Shown piece by piece: positions 23,309 to 32,193 of a stretch of DNA of 64,000 nucleotides. The notes beneath the pieces were generated by a model. It was not told the DNA's origin, searched no databases, and worked only from the letters and a program-made list of their open reading frames with translations. A program made the translations under genes and the position numbers. Each line of letters opens with the position of its first letter. Positions within the stretch are counted from its first letter, which is position 1. The stretch comes from Micromonospora fulviviridis (lineage in GTDB: Bacteria; Actinomycetota; Actinomycetes; Mycobacteriales; Micromonosporaceae), in contig NZ_BMRA01000003.1 in NCBI RefSeq assembly GCF_014648395.1, positions 444,211 through 508,210 of the forward strand. Direction: 5' to 3'.

Positions 23309-24147
23309 CAGTCGGCGAGCACGAGCTGGAGGTAGCGGTCCTTCATGGTGGCGAGGACCTCGTCGGGGTCGGTCGCCCACACCTCGGCGTTGAAGATCTC
23401 CACCTCGGTGTCGCCGGTGTAGCCGGCCGCCTCGACCGCCCGCCGGAACGGCGGGAAGTCGATGTGCCCGTCGCCCATCATGCCCCGGCCGAGCAGCACG
23501 TCGGCCGGCAGCGGGGTGAGGAAGTCGCAGACCTGGAAGCTCGCGATGCGGTCACCGGCCCGGGCGATCTGCCGCCACACGTCCGGGTCCCACCAGATGT
23601 GGAAGGTGTCGACGACGACCCCCACCTGCGCGACCGGGAACGGTTCGGCCAGGTCGAGCGCCTGCCCCAGGGTGGACAGCACCGCCCGGTCCGCGCAGTA
23701 CATCGGGTGCAGCGGCTCCAGGGCCAGCCGGACGCCCCGCTCACCCGCGTACGGGGCCAGCTCGGCGAGGGCGTCGGCCACCCGCTGCCGGGCGCCGAAC
23801 AGGTCGCGGGAACCGGGCGGTAGGCCGCCCACGACCATGACGAGGCAGTCCGTGCCCAGGCCGGCGGCCTCGTCGATGGCGCGCCGGTTGTCCTCCAGCG
23901 CGGCCCGGCCGGCCTCACCGCCGGCGGTGAGGAACCCGCCCCGGCACAGCGACGACACCCGCAGCCCCGCGTCGGCGACGAGCTTCGCGGCGGCGGCCAC
24001 CCCGATCTCGGCGACCGGCTCCCGCCACAGCCCGATCGCCGGGATGCCGGCGCGGACGCAGCCGTCGACGGCCTCCCGCACGGACCAGGACTCGGTGGTG
24101 CGCTGGTTCAACGACAACTTCGCCAGGCGGGGATCGGCGGCGCTCAC
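23308..24147 (-). CDS. Sugar phosphate isomerase/epimerase-like TIM-barrel protein
   Basis: The protein has 279 residues from ATG 24147; its ATGA overlaps the stop of the DUF993 gene. It is an AP-endonuclease 2-type TIM barrel with likely metal ligands in RLALEPLHPMY (Glu), VVVDTFHIWWDPD (Asp, His), FQVCDFLTPLP and EVEIFNAEVW (Glu). Members isomerise or epimerise sugars, keto acids or inosose derivatives. It is cytoplasmic, unlike the exported relatives at 36787 and 41848. Its place between the aldolase-like gene and glycerate kinase suggests it acts on an intermediate of the same pathway. Confidence 0.88.
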   Translation of the reverse strand: MSAADPRLAKLSLNQRTTESWSVREAVDGCVRAGIPAIGLWREPVAEIGVAAAAKLVADAGLRVSSLCRGGFLTAGGEAGRAALEDNRRAIDEAAGLGTDCLVMVVGGLPPGSRDLFGARQRVADALAELAPYAGERGVRLALEPLHPMYCADRAVLSTLGQALDLAEPFPVAQVGVVVDTFHIWWDPDVWRQIARAGDRIASFQVCDFLTPLPADVLLGRGMMGDGHIDFPPFRRAVEAAGYTGDTEVEIFNAEVWATDPDEVLATMKDRYLQLVLAD

Positions 24148-25307
24148 GCCGTCACCCCGGCGACGGACAGGTAGCGCCGCATCCGGGCGACCGCCAGGTC
24201 CGGGTCGAGCAGCAGCCCGGCGGCGTCGGCGAGCCGGAACACCTGAACGAGGTGCGGCACGCTACGCCCGCTGTGCAGCCCGCCCACCATGGTGAAGCCG
24301 GGCTGGAAGCCGTTGAGCCAGGACAGGAACGCGATACCGGTCTTGTAGTACTGCGTCGGCGGGGCGAAGACGTGCCGGGACAGCGGCACGGTGGGATCCA
24401 GGATCTCCCGGAAGCCCGCCACGTCGCCGGCGTCGAGGCGTTGCAGCGCCGCCGACGCGGCCGGGGCGACGGCCGCGAACGCTCCGAGCAGCGCGTGGCT
24501 GAACCGCCGGCCGTCGCCGGCGATCAGCTCCGGGTAGTGGTAGTCGTCGCCGGTGTAGACCTTGACGGTGGGTGGCAGCAGCTCGCGCAGCCGCACCTCC
24601 CGCTCGGCGTCGAGCAGCGACACCTTCACTCCGTCGACCACGTCGGCGTGGGTCTGGATCAGCGAGACGAACGTCTTGGTGGCCTCGTCGAGGTCCGTCG
24701 ACCCCCAGTAGCCCGCGAGGGCCGGGTCGAACATGTCGCCGAGCCAGTGCAGCACGACCGGCGTGGACGTCTCCCGCAGCACCTGCTCGTAGACGCGCAG
24801 GTAGTCGTCCGGGCCGGTGGCCAGCGCGGCGAGCTGCCGGCTGGCCATCACCACGGCGACCGCTCCGCACTCCTGCACGAACGCGACCTGCTCGACGTAC
24901 GCGCCGACGACCTCGTCCAGGGTGTCCGGCACGCCGGTGAGCTGGTCGGTGGCCGCCCCGGCCACGATGCGCCCCCCGCAGGCGGCGGCCTCGGCGGCGC
25001 TGCGCCGGATCAGCTCCCGGGTGGCCGCCCAGTCCAGCCCCATCCCGCGCTGTGCGGTGTCCATCGCCTCGGCCACGCCGAGCCCCCAGGACCAGAGGTT
25101 GCGCCGCACGCTGAGGGTGGCGTCCCAGTCCAGCCGGGCGGGCCGGCCGGGCGCGTTGTCGGCGTGCGGATCGGCGACCACGTGCGCCGCCGCGTACGCG
25201 ATCCGGCTGGCCGGCGGGGTGGCCGGCCGCTGCCAGCCGGCCGGCTCGCGCAGGGTGAGCTCCTCGGCGCCGCCGTCCGGTCGGGGCAGCGTGATCCGGG
25301 CGGTCAC
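24144..25307 (-). CDS. DUF993 protein, dihydrodipicolinate synthase/KDG aldolase-like
   Basis: The protein has 387 residues from GTG 25307 (GTGA overlap with the upstream oxidoreductase stop). DUF993 is a TIM-barrel branch related to the DHDPS/N-acetylneuraminate lyase family. Segments seen are LDWDATLSVRRNLWSWGLGV, STPVVLHWLGDMFDPALAGY, VDGVKVSLLDAEREVRLREL (the Lys that would form the Schiff base) and KVYTGDDYHYPELIAGDG. DHDPS relatives cleave or form C-C bonds next to a keto group. Position between an oxidoreductase and an isomerase fits an aldolase in sugar-acid breakdown. The exact substrate is unknown. Confidence 0.87.
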   Translation of the reverse strand: MTARITLPRPDGGAEELTLREPAGWQRPATPPASRIAYAAAHVVADPHADNAPGRPARLDWDATLSVRRNLWSWGLGVAEAMDTAQRGMGLDWAATRELIRRSAAEAAACGGRIVAGAATDQLTGVPDTLDEVVGAYVEQVAFVQECGAVAVVMASRQLAALATGPDDYLRVYEQVLRETSTPVVLHWLGDMFDPALAGYWGSTDLDEATKTFVSLIQTHADVVDGVKVSLLDAEREVRLRELLPPTVKVYTGDDYHYPELIAGDGRRFSHALLGAFAAVAPAASAALQRLDAGDVAGFREILDPTVPLSRHVFAPPTQYYKTGIAFLSWLNGFQPGFTMVGGLHSGRSVPHLVQVFRLADAAGLLLDPDLAVARMRRYLSVAGVTA

Positions 25308-26455
25308 AGCCGGATCTCCTCGATCTCGATCCGCCGTCCCTCCCTGGCCGAGCGGAGCCCGGCCTCGGCGAGCTGGACGCCGCGGACGCCGGCCAGGAAG
25401 TCCCACGGGAACGGCTCGCCGTCGACGACGTGTCGCAGGAACGCCTCCCACTGCACCTTGAACCCGTTGTCGAAGTCCTCGTTGTCGGGGACGGTCTGCC
25501 ACTGGGCGCGGAAGTTCTCGGTGACCGGCAGGTCCGGGTTCCACACCGGCATGGGGGTGGCGCCCCGGTGCTGGATGCGGCACTCGCGCAGCCCGGCCAC
25601 GGCGCTGCCGTGCGTGCCGTCGACCTGGAACTCGACCAGCTCGTCGCGGTAGACGCGGACCGCCCAGGAGGAGTTGATCTGCGCGGTGATGCCGCCGGCC
25701 AGCTCGAAGATGCCGTACGCGGCGTCGTCCGCGGTGGCCCGGTAGGTCTGGCCGGTCTCGTCCACCCGCTCGGGGATGTGCGTGGCGATGTGCGCGGTCA
25801 CCGCAGTCACCGGGGCGAAGATCTGCTCCAGCACGTAGTGCCAGTGCGGGAACATGTCCACGGTGATGCCGCCGCCGTCCTCGGCGCGGTAGTTCCAGCT
25901 CGGCCGCTGGGCGTCCTGCCAGTCACCCTCGAACACCCAGTAGCCGAACTCGCCGCGCACCGACAGGATCCGGCCGAAGAAGCCGCTGTCGACCAGCCGC
26001 TTGAGCTTGCGCAGGCCGGGCAGGAAGAGCTTGTCCTGCACCACGCCGTTCTTCACGCCCTTCGCGGCGGCGAGCCGGGCCAGCTCCAGCGAGCCGGTCA
26101 GGCCCTCGGCGAGCGGCTTCTCGGTGTAGATGTGCTTGCCGGCCTCGATCGCCGCCCGGATGGCCTTCTCCCGCTGCGCGGTCACCTGCGCGTCGAAGTA
26201 GATCTGGTGGGAGTCGTCGGCGAGCGCGGCGTCCAGGTCGGTCGTGTACGACGTCAGCCCGTGCCGGGCGGCGATCTCGGCGAGCTTGGCCTCGTTGCGG
26301 CCGACCAGGGTCAGCTCGGGCCAGATCCGGCTGCCGTCGCGGGCGGGCAGCCCGCCCTGCTCGCGGATGGCGAGCAGGGACCGGACCAGGTGCTGCCGGT
26401 ACCCCATCCGTCCGGTCACCCCGTTGAGGATGATCCCGATAGACGTGCGCTCCAC
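25304..26455 (-). CDS. Gfo/Idh/MocA-family oxidoreductase
   Basis: The protein has 383 residues from GTG 26455, with GGAAGGA upstream. The N-terminal Rossmann fold (IGIILNGVTGRMGYRQHLVR) binds NAD(P). The motif GKHIYTEKPLAEGL carries the conserved EKP lysine. The C-terminal beta-sheet domain (GGGITVDMFPHWHYVLEQIF) holds the catalytic His region. Enzymes of this family oxidise sugars, inositols and sugar acids, often at a ring hydroxyl. It lies 19 bp downstream of the ABC ATPase and overlaps the DUF993 gene, so it belongs to the import and breakdown operon. Confidence 0.92.
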   Translation of the reverse strand: MERTSIGIILNGVTGRMGYRQHLVRSLLAIREQGGLPARDGSRIWPELTLVGRNEAKLAEIAARHGLTSYTTDLDAALADDSHQIYFDAQVTAQREKAIRAAIEAGKHIYTEKPLAEGLTGSLELARLAAAKGVKNGVVQDKLFLPGLRKLKRLVDSGFFGRILSVRGEFGYWVFEGDWQDAQRPSWNYRAEDGGGITVDMFPHWHYVLEQIFAPVTAVTAHIATHIPERVDETGQTYRATADDAAYGIFELAGGITAQINSSWAVRVYRDELVEFQVDGTHGSAVAGLRECRIQHRGATPMPVWNPDLPVTENFRAQWQTVPDNEDFDNGFKVQWEAFLRHVVDGEPFPWDFLAGVRGVQLAEAGLRSAREGRRIEIEEIRL

Positions 26456-26474
26456 GTGTGTGTCCTTCCAGTGG

Positions 26475-27296
26475 TTATTCGGCGGTCGTCGTCGCACCCA
26501 GCAGGTCCCGGATGCGTCCCGTGGCACGGGCGAACTCCGGCGCCGACATGGTCTGGCCGTAGTCCCGCTCGACGGGAAGGTCGACATCGATGACCTCGGC
26601 GACGGTGCCGGGTCGAGGGGTCATGACGATCACCCGGTTGGCCAGGTAGACCGCCTCCGCGATGGAGTGGGTGACCAGCAGGACGGTGGTGCCGGTCTCC
26701 CGCCAGATCCGCCGCAGCTCGACGTTCATCTGCTCGCGGGTGAGGGCGTCGAGCGCCCCGAAAGGCTCGTCCATGAGCAGCACCGGAGGGCGGTGCAGCA
26801 GCGCGCGGCACAGGGCCACGCGCTGCTGCATGCCACCGGAGAGCTCGTTCGGGTACGCGTCCTCGAAGCCGGTCAGCCCGGTCATCGCGATCAGCTCGTC
26901 GACGCGCTGGCGTGCCTGCGCCCGGGGCATGCCCCGCATCTCGGCCTGGAGCAGGATGTTGCGCCGGGCCGTGCGCCAGTCCAGCAGGGCGGCGCGCTGG
27001 AAGACGTACCCGATGTCGCGCCGCGGCCCCCGCACGTCCTCGCCGTGCAGGCGGACCTGGCCCGACGACGGCCGCAGCAGGCCGGACACCAGCTTGAGCA
27101 GCGTGGACTTGCCGCAGCCGGAGGCGCCCACGATGGCGACGAACTCGCCCGGCTCGATCCGCACCGAGACGTCGCGCAGCGCGGTGACGTCCTTCTTCTT
27201 GGTGCGGAACCGGACCGCGACCTGGTCGATCTCGACCGCGGCACCGGTCGCCGTGGCGTCCGCGGAACGCTGCGTGGTGGTGTTGCCGACCGTCAT
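26475..27296 (-). CDS. ABC transporter ATP-binding protein (SsuB/TauB/NrtD type)
   Basis: From ATG 27296 (GAAGG ten bases upstream) the protein has 273 residues; an ATG at 27305 overlapping the upstream stop is the alternative. Motifs: Walker A GASGCGKST about 57-65, signature NELSGGMQQRVALCRALLHR, Walker B PPVLLMDEPFGALD, switch His in LLVTHSIAEAVYLA. This subfamily powers uptake of nitrate, sulfonates, taurine, thiamine precursors and aromatic acids. It works with the permease and binding protein encoded just upstream. There is only one permease gene, so the membrane part is probably a homodimer. Confidence 0.95.
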   Translation of the reverse strand: MTVGNTTTQRSADATATGAAVEIDQVAVRFRTKKKDVTALRDVSVRIEPGEFVAIVGASGCGKSTLLKLVSGLLRPSSGQVRLHGEDVRGPRRDIGYVFQRAALLDWRTARRNILLQAEMRGMPRAQARQRVDELIAMTGLTGFEDAYPNELSGGMQQRVALCRALLHRPPVLLMDEPFGALDALTREQMNVELRRIWRETGTTVLLVTHSIAEAVYLANRVIVMTPRPGTVAEVIDVDLPVERDYGQTMSAPEFARATGRIRDLLGATTTAE

Positions 27297-27301
27297 CGGT
27301 C

Positions 27302-28318
27302 TCATCCCTTCGGCGCGAAGCTCGCGTCCCAGTACTTCGAGGGCGACTCCGCCTTGGTGATCACGCCGGCGTCGGCGAAGACGGTGATGGTCTTCTGCCA
27401 GTCGGCCTCGTCGTTGACGCCGGGGGCCTGACCCTTGGTGGCGTCGGTGTGCAGCAGCTGCAGCGTGGCCTTGAACTGGTCGGTCAGCACCTTCTCCGAC
27501 GGCAGCTGCTGGGAGGCGCCGGACATGGCCGCGACCGCGCCGGCCGCGTCCTTCTCGGCGGCGGTCCAGGCCTCGCTGCTGGCCGCGACCATCCGCTTGA
27601 CCAGGTCCTGCTTGTTCTTGATGGTGTCGCTGGAGGCGATCAGGCCGTTGCTGTAGAAGCTCAGGCCGTGCTCGGCGAACTTCAGGTAGGAGACCTGCTT
27701 GCCGGCCTTCTCCTGCATGGTCGGGCCCTGGTCGGTGGCGAAGCCGAGCAGCGCGTCGGTCTTGCCCGACATGACGGCGGCCATCTTGCCGGCCGGGTCG
27801 GTGTTCTGGAGGGTCACGTCGGTGGCGGCGAGACCGTTGGCCTTGAGGAACGCCGGGAAGGTCTTGCTCAGGGCGTCGCCGGCCGTGGAGGCGATGGTCT
27901 TGCCCTTGAGGTCGGCGGGGGAGGCGATGTTCTTGTCGCTGAAGAACTGCACCGAGGACGGGGTGGTCTGCAGGAAGACGCCCACGCTCTTGACGTCCAT
28001 GCCCTGGCCCACGGCCGAGAGCAGCGCCGGGGTGTCGGCCCAGCCGAAGTCGGTCTGCCCGGCGGCGGTGGCCTGCACGGTCTTCTGCGAGCCCTGCCCG
28101 GCCTGGATGGTCAGGTCGATGCCGTGCTTGGCGAAGATGCCCTGCTTCTTGCCCAGGTAGAACGGCGCGTGCTCGCCGTACGGGTACCAGTTGAGGGTGA
28201 GGGTGACCTTGTCCAGGCCCTGGGCGTTCTTCTCCTGCTTGTCCGAGGACGAGCCGCAGGCGGTGGTGGCCAGAAGGAGTGCCGGCACGAGCGCGGCGGC
28301 GAGAGTACGCAACTTCAT
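27302..28318 (-). CDS. ABC transporter substrate-binding lipoprotein (NMT1/THI5/SsuA type)
   Basis: The protein has 338 residues from ATG 28318. It is a lipoprotein: a hydrophobic helix followed by ATTAC with the lipidated Cys at about residue 21. The body starts LTLNWYPYGEHAPFYLGKKQ, GIFAKHGIDLTIQAGQGSQK, the pattern of NMT1/THI5-like binders. These proteins capture a small ligand outside the membrane; relatives bind pyrimidines, taurine, alkanesulfonates or aromatic acids. The binding-pocket residues do not tell me the ligand. The associated genes suggest a sugar acid or cyclitol, which would be unusual for this transporter class. Confidence 0.93.
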   Translation of the reverse strand: MKLRTLAAALVPALLLATTACGSSSDKQEKNAQGLDKVTLTLNWYPYGEHAPFYLGKKQGIFAKHGIDLTIQAGQGSQKTVQATAAGQTDFGWADTPALLSAVGQGMDVKSVGVFLQTTPSSVQFFSDKNIASPADLKGKTIASTAGDALSKTFPAFLKANGLAATDVTLQNTDPAGKMAAVMSGKTDALLGFATDQGPTMQEKAGKQVSYLKFAEHGLSFYSNGLIASSDTIKNKQDLVKRMVAASSEAWTAAEKDAAGAVAAMSGASQQLPSEKVLTDQFKATLQLLHTDATKGQAPGVNDEADWQKTITVFADAGVITKAESPSKYWDASFAPKG

Positions 28319-28334
28319 CCGAGGGTTCTCCTGT

Positions 28335-29213
28335 TCACAGCGTTGTGGTGGTGGCGTCGGTGCGGCGGCTGGCCTGCCAGGGCAGGACCAGGTACTCCAG
28401 CAGTTCGACGACGACGAAGAGGAGCACGCCGAGCAGCGACATGATGATCAGCCCGGCGAACAGGGTCGGGGTGTCGAGGTTGCCGTTGGCCTGCAGGATC
28501 ACGTAGCCGAGGCCCTCGTTGGCGCCGACGAACTCACCGACGACGGCGCCGGTGACGGCCATGGTGGCGGCCACCTTGAGGCCGGCGAACAGGTGCGGCA
28601 GGGCGGCGGGGAACCGGATCTTGCGGAAGGTCTGGGCCGGGCCCGCGCCCATGGTCGCCGACAGTTGCAGCATCTCCGGGTCGATCGACTTCATGCCGGT
28701 GACCGTGGAGATGACGATCGGGAAGAAGGCCATGAGGACCGCGACGACGACCTTGGGCGAGAGCCCGAAGCCGAGCCACACGATGAACAGCGGTGCGATC
28801 GCAATCTTCGGGATGACCTGGGCGAACAGCAGCAGCGGGTAGAGGCTCTTCTCGACGGTGGGGGAGTAGACCATCACCACGGCGGAGAGCACGCCGACCA
28901 CGATGGCGATGGCGAAGCCCAGCACCGTCTCGTACGTGGTGATCCAGGTGTGGTGGGCGAAGTAGCCCGGCTGGGCGAGGACGACGTCCAGCGTCGTGCC
29001 GGGTGAGGGGACGAGATAGGGCTTGACCAGGTCGGCGGCGGTGACCAGCCACCAGACGACGAGGATGGCCGCCAGGACCGCGGCGGGACGCCAGGTGTTC
29101 CGGGCGAACCGGAGCAGGCCGGCGCCCGCCCCGCCCGGGCGGCGGGTTGCCGACGCGGTGGCGCCGGCGGGAGCGGTGCGCTCCGGTTGCTCGATGGTGC
29201 TCTGCGCGGCCAT
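28335..29213 (-). CDS. ABC transporter permease (SsuC/TauC type)
   Basis: The protein has 292 residues from ATG 29213. A disordered N-terminal tail of about 40 residues is followed by six membrane helices (VLAAILVVWWLVTAADLV, FAIAIVVGVLSAVVMVY, LLFAQVIPKIAIAPLFIVWL and others). The EAA loop coupling to the ATPase is near MLQLSATMGAGPAQTFRKIR, FPAALPHLFAGLK. It is the first gene of the operon and starts 109 bp from the pair of LacI operators at 29322-29350, which would control all seven genes. Confidence 0.94.
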   Translation of the reverse strand: MAAQSTIEQPERTAPAGATASATRRPGGAGAGLLRFARNTWRPAAVLAAILVVWWLVTAADLVKPYLVPSPGTTLDVVLAQPGYFAHHTWITTYETVLGFAIAIVVGVLSAVVMVYSPTVEKSLYPLLLFAQVIPKIAIAPLFIVWLGFGLSPKVVVAVLMAFFPIVISTVTGMKSIDPEMLQLSATMGAGPAQTFRKIRFPAALPHLFAGLKVAATMAVTGAVVGEFVGANEGLGYVILQANGNLDTPTLFAGLIIMSLLGVLLFVVVELLEYLVLPWQASRRTDATTTTL

Positions 29214-29321
29214 GACCCTCCGTTCTCCCTGGCTGGCCGGTGGTTTCCGGGTACTCAGCCGCTGGGTAGGCGCGTGCCGTCGGCAGGGCCGGACGACCCC
29301 GGTGAGGACGGGGAACCGGCC

Positions 29322-29350
29322 CTGAATGCGCTTTCAGTAAGCGCTTTCAG
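29322..29350. promoter_or_regulatory. Overlapping LacI-type operators in a divergent promoter region
   Basis: Two sites share GCGCTTTCAG in direct repeat: CTGAATGCGCTTTCAG at 29322-29337 and CAGTAAGCGCTTTCAG at 29335-29350. Both are imperfect palindromes around an AAGCGC/TGCGC core. They lie between the transporter operon and the lacI gene at 29410, so one repressor could control both directions. Confidence 0.8.
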
Positions 29351-29409
29351 GGTGCTACGGTAACCACGCCGAAATAATCCGGTCAAGAACTTCCGCAGGG
29401 GGAAAGTCG

Positions 29410-30441
29410 ATGCAGCCACGGGCGCACGTGACCTTGGAAGACGTGGCCAGAGCCGCCGACGTCTCGCTGGCCACGGCCTCCCGGGCGCTCAACGGCATGC
29501 GCGTCACCCCGCAACTACGGGACCGGGTCCTCGCCGCCGCCGAGAAGCTGGCCTACACCCCCAACGCGCACGCCCGGGCCCTGGCCGGCGCCTCGCACCG
29601 CACCGTCGGCGTCATCTGCCACGACGTCACCGACCCCTACTTCGCCGCCATCGCCGGTGGCGTCATGCGGGTGGCGGGGGACAACGACCTGCTGGTCATG
29701 CTGGCCAGCACCTTCCGCGACCCCGAACGGGAGATCGCGTACGTGTCGATGCTGCGCGCCGAGCGGGCCCCGGCCATCCTGCTGATCGGCTCCGGCTTCG
29801 AGGACGCCCGCTGGGAGCGGGCCCTGGAGGCCGAGCTGAAGCCCTACCTGGACGGTGGCGGCCGGGTCGCGGTGGTCAGCCGGCACCGCAGCCTGAAGGT
29901 CGACAGCGTGCTGCCGGAGAACCGGGCCGGCGCCGCGGCCATGGCCCGCGCCCTGCTCGACCTCGGCCACCGCCGGTTTGCCGTGCTCTCCGGGCCGCGG
30001 GCGCTCACCACCGTCGCCGACCGGCTCGGCGGCTTCCGCGAGGAGCTGGCCAAGGCCGGTGTGGCGCTCGACCCGGCCGACATCGTGGAGGGTCCGTTCA
30101 CCCGCGACGGCGGCTACGGCGCGATGTCCGAGCTGCTGGACCGGGGATCGACCGCCACCTGCGTGTTCGCCCTGACCGACGTGATGGCGATCGGCGCCTG
30201 CGCGGCGCTGCGCGACCGGGGCCTGTCCGTCCCGAACGACATCTCCGTCGCCGGCTTCGACGACATCCCCATCGTCCGCGACCTCACCCCGGCGCTGACC
30301 ACGGTGGCGCTGCCCCTGCAACGACTAGGCGAGAAGGCGATGGAGCTGGCGCTGACCGAGAACAACGGTCGACGGCGCCGGCTCCTGCGGATGGGCGGCG
30401 AAGTGGTCCTGCGCGGCAGCACCGCCAAGGTGGGCTCGTGA
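29410..30441 (+). CDS. LacI-family transcriptional regulator
   Basis: The protein has 343 residues from ATG 29410. N-terminal HTH (VTLEDVARAADVSLATASRA, then LAYTPNAHARALAG) and an effector domain (RTVGVICHDVTDPYFAAIAG, ISVAGFDDIPIVRDLTPALT). The recognition helix segment VSLATASRAL is identical to that of the LacI at 8199, and the operators upstream of both share AAGCGCTTTC, so cross-recognition is likely. It overlaps the enolase-superfamily gene by four bases (GTGA), forming a two-gene unit divergent from the transporter operon. I infer a substrate-responsive repressor of both. Confidence 0.94.
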   Translation: MQPRAHVTLEDVARAADVSLATASRALNGMRVTPQLRDRVLAAAEKLAYTPNAHARALAGASHRTVGVICHDVTDPYFAAIAGGVMRVAGDNDLLVMLASTFRDPEREIAYVSMLRAERAPAILLIGSGFEDARWERALEAELKPYLDGGGRVAVVSRHRSLKVDSVLPENRAGAAAMARALLDLGHRRFAVLSGPRALTTVADRLGGFREELAKAGVALDPADIVEGPFTRDGGYGAMSELLDRGSTATCVFALTDVMAIGACAALRDRGLSVPNDISVAGFDDIPIVRDLTPALTTVALPLQRLGEKAMELALTENNGRRRRLLRMGGEVVLRGSTAKVGS

Positions 30442-31604
30442 CCCCGCTCGCCGCCGACCTCGGCGGCCTGACCATCGACGCGGTCGAGACGTACGCCGTC
30501 GCGCTGCCGACCATCCGCTCGTTCGGCGTCTCCGGCGGCTCGGTCGCCGTCGCCGGCACGCCCAGCATCCGGGTGCTCGTCAAGGTCACCGCGGGCGGTG
30601 TCACCGGCTGGGGCGAGGCCACCCCGATCCCGGCCTGGACGTACGAGACCGCCGAATCCATCGTCACTACGATCGACCGCTACCTCGCCCCGGGGATCCT
30701 CGGCCGCCCGGCCTGGGACCTCGACGGGGTGACCACCGCGTTCGACCGCGCGATCAACCGGGGCTTCACCATCGGGGCGCCCCTCGCGAAGTGCGCCGTC
30801 GACGTCGCCCTGCACGACCTGCTCGGCCGCGCGCTCGGCGTGTCCGTGGGTGTCCTCTGGGGGCAGCGCCGCCGGGAGACCATCCAGCTCGGCTGGATCG
30901 TCTCCGGGCAGACGGCCGCGGAGGTGGCCGACGCGGTGGCCGAGGGCAGTGGTCTGGGCTACGAGGCGTTCAAGGTGAAGGTCGGCCTGCACAGCGAGGC
31001 CGAGGACGCCGCCGTGGTGCGGGCGGTCCGCGAGGCCGCGCCCGACGCCGCGCTGTGGGTGGACGCCAACCAGGCGTACACCGTCGACGGCGCGCTGCGG
31101 ATGGCCCGCCGGCTCGCCGACCTCGACGTCACCGCGTTCGAACAGCCGCTGCCCGCCAACGACGTCGCCGGGCAGCGCCGGCTGCGGGAGACCTCACCGA
31201 TTCCGGTGGCGCTCGACGAGAGCCTGCGCCACCCGAGCGACCTGGCGACGTTCGTGAAGCTGAACGCGGTGGACGTGGCGATCGCCAAGGTGCAGCGCAG
31301 CGGCGGCCTGACCCTGTCGCGGCGGCTCTGCGCCCTGGCCGAGGACGCCGGCGTGCGGCTCATGGGGTCCGGGCTCACCGACTCGGACCTGGGGCTGGCC
31401 GCCTCGCTGCACCTGTTCGCGGCGTACGGCATCGACACGCCGGTCGACCTCAACGGGCGGCAGTTCCTCACCTCCTCCTACGCCACCGGGGCGACGGTCG
31501 AGATCAAGGAAGGTGTCGCGCGGGTGCCGACCGGGCCGGGGCTCGGCGTCGAGGTGGACGAGTCGGTGGTGCGGGAACTCGCCGTGGACGTGCTCACCCG
31601 GTAG
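30438..31604 (+). CDS. Mandelate racemase/muconate lactonizing enzyme (enolase superfamily)
   Basis: The protein has 388 residues from GTG 30438, which overlaps the lacI stop. The N-terminal capping domain (GGVTGWGEATPIPAWTYETA) leads into a TIM barrel with the KxK motif (FKVKVGLH), metal ligands in LWVDANQAYT, TAFEQPLP and PVALDESLRH, and the opposite-face Lys in VDVAIAKVQRSGG. The KxK plus Lys arrangement is that of the muconate lactonizing/dipeptide epimerase subgroup. Reactions include cycloisomerisation, racemisation and sugar-acid dehydration. Given the divergent operon, a role in sugar-acid or lactone conversion is my inference. Confidence 0.92.
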   Translation: MTPLAADLGGLTIDAVETYAVALPTIRSFGVSGGSVAVAGTPSIRVLVKVTAGGVTGWGEATPIPAWTYETAESIVTTIDRYLAPGILGRPAWDLDGVTTAFDRAINRGFTIGAPLAKCAVDVALHDLLGRALGVSVGVLWGQRRRETIQLGWIVSGQTAAEVADAVAEGSGLGYEAFKVKVGLHSEAEDAAVVRAVREAAPDAALWVDANQAYTVDGALRMARRLADLDVTAFEQPLPANDVAGQRRLRETSPIPVALDESLRHPSDLATFVKLNAVDVAIAKVQRSGGLTLSRRLCALAEDAGVRLMGSGLTDSDLGLAASLHLFAAYGIDTPVDLNGRQFLTSSYATGATVEIKEGVARVPTGPGLGVEVDESVVRELAVDVLTR

Positions 31605-31620
31605 TCCGGCCGGGTTCGGC

Positions 31621-32193
31621 TCACGGCTTCGACCAGAACGGATCCCGGCCGATGAAGCCCAGCAGTCTGGTCTGGGCATCCGCGTCCTCGGGCACCGCCA
31701 CTCGCGGGCCGTACTGGCCGGAGGAGCGGATGACCTCCTCCATCTGCTCCATCCCCTCGACGAGTTCGGCGCACAGCTCCGGGTCCAGCGCGTCGTCCTG
31801 GCCGGTGGCCCTGGAGAGATCCCAGGTGTGCATGAACACGTCGGTCGTGTAGAACCGGTCGATCGCGGCCGCCAGCGGCAGGCTGCCGAGGTGAGGGTTG
31901 GTGAGGTGGCGGTGCGCCGTCTCCGGGTCGTCGAACACCGCCTGCACGGCGTCGCAGTGGATCTGCCAGGCGGCGACCGGGTCTTCGTCCACGGACGGTC
32001 CCTGGGGCAGTTCGATGCCGGCGCCGGAGGCGAGGAACCCGGGGAACCATTCGGTCAGGTGACGCACCACGTCGCGGGCGGTCCAGCCGGCGACCGGGGC
32101 CGGCGCGTCCCACGATCGGGTGCCGCGGACCCGGTCGGTGAACAGCCCGGCGACCTGCCGGTGCCGCTCGGCCGGGCGATCAGACAGCGCCAT
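31621..32193 (-). CDS. TIGR03086-family metal-binding protein (mycothiol-dependent maleylpyruvate isomerase-like)
   Basis: The protein has 190 residues from ATG 32193. It is a DinB/MDMPI four-helix fold: PAERHRQVAGLFTDRVRG, GWTARDVVRHLTEWFPGFL (first His ligand), then FYTTDVFMHTWDLSRATGQD (further His). The family uses mycothiol, the actinobacterial low-molecular thiol, or acts as a thiol transferase. Its first 14 bases overlap the end of the SRPBCC gene, and both follow an ArsR regulator, so the three form a small operon. Confidence 0.88.
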   Translation of the reverse strand: MALSDRPAERHRQVAGLFTDRVRGTRSWDAPAPVAGWTARDVVRHLTEWFPGFLASGAGIELPQGPSVDEDPVAAWQIHCDAVQAVFDDPETAHRHLTNPHLGSLPLAAAIDRFYTTDVFMHTWDLSRATGQDDALDPELCAELVEGMEQMEEVIRSSGQYGPRVAVPEDADAQTRLLGFIGRDPFWSKP

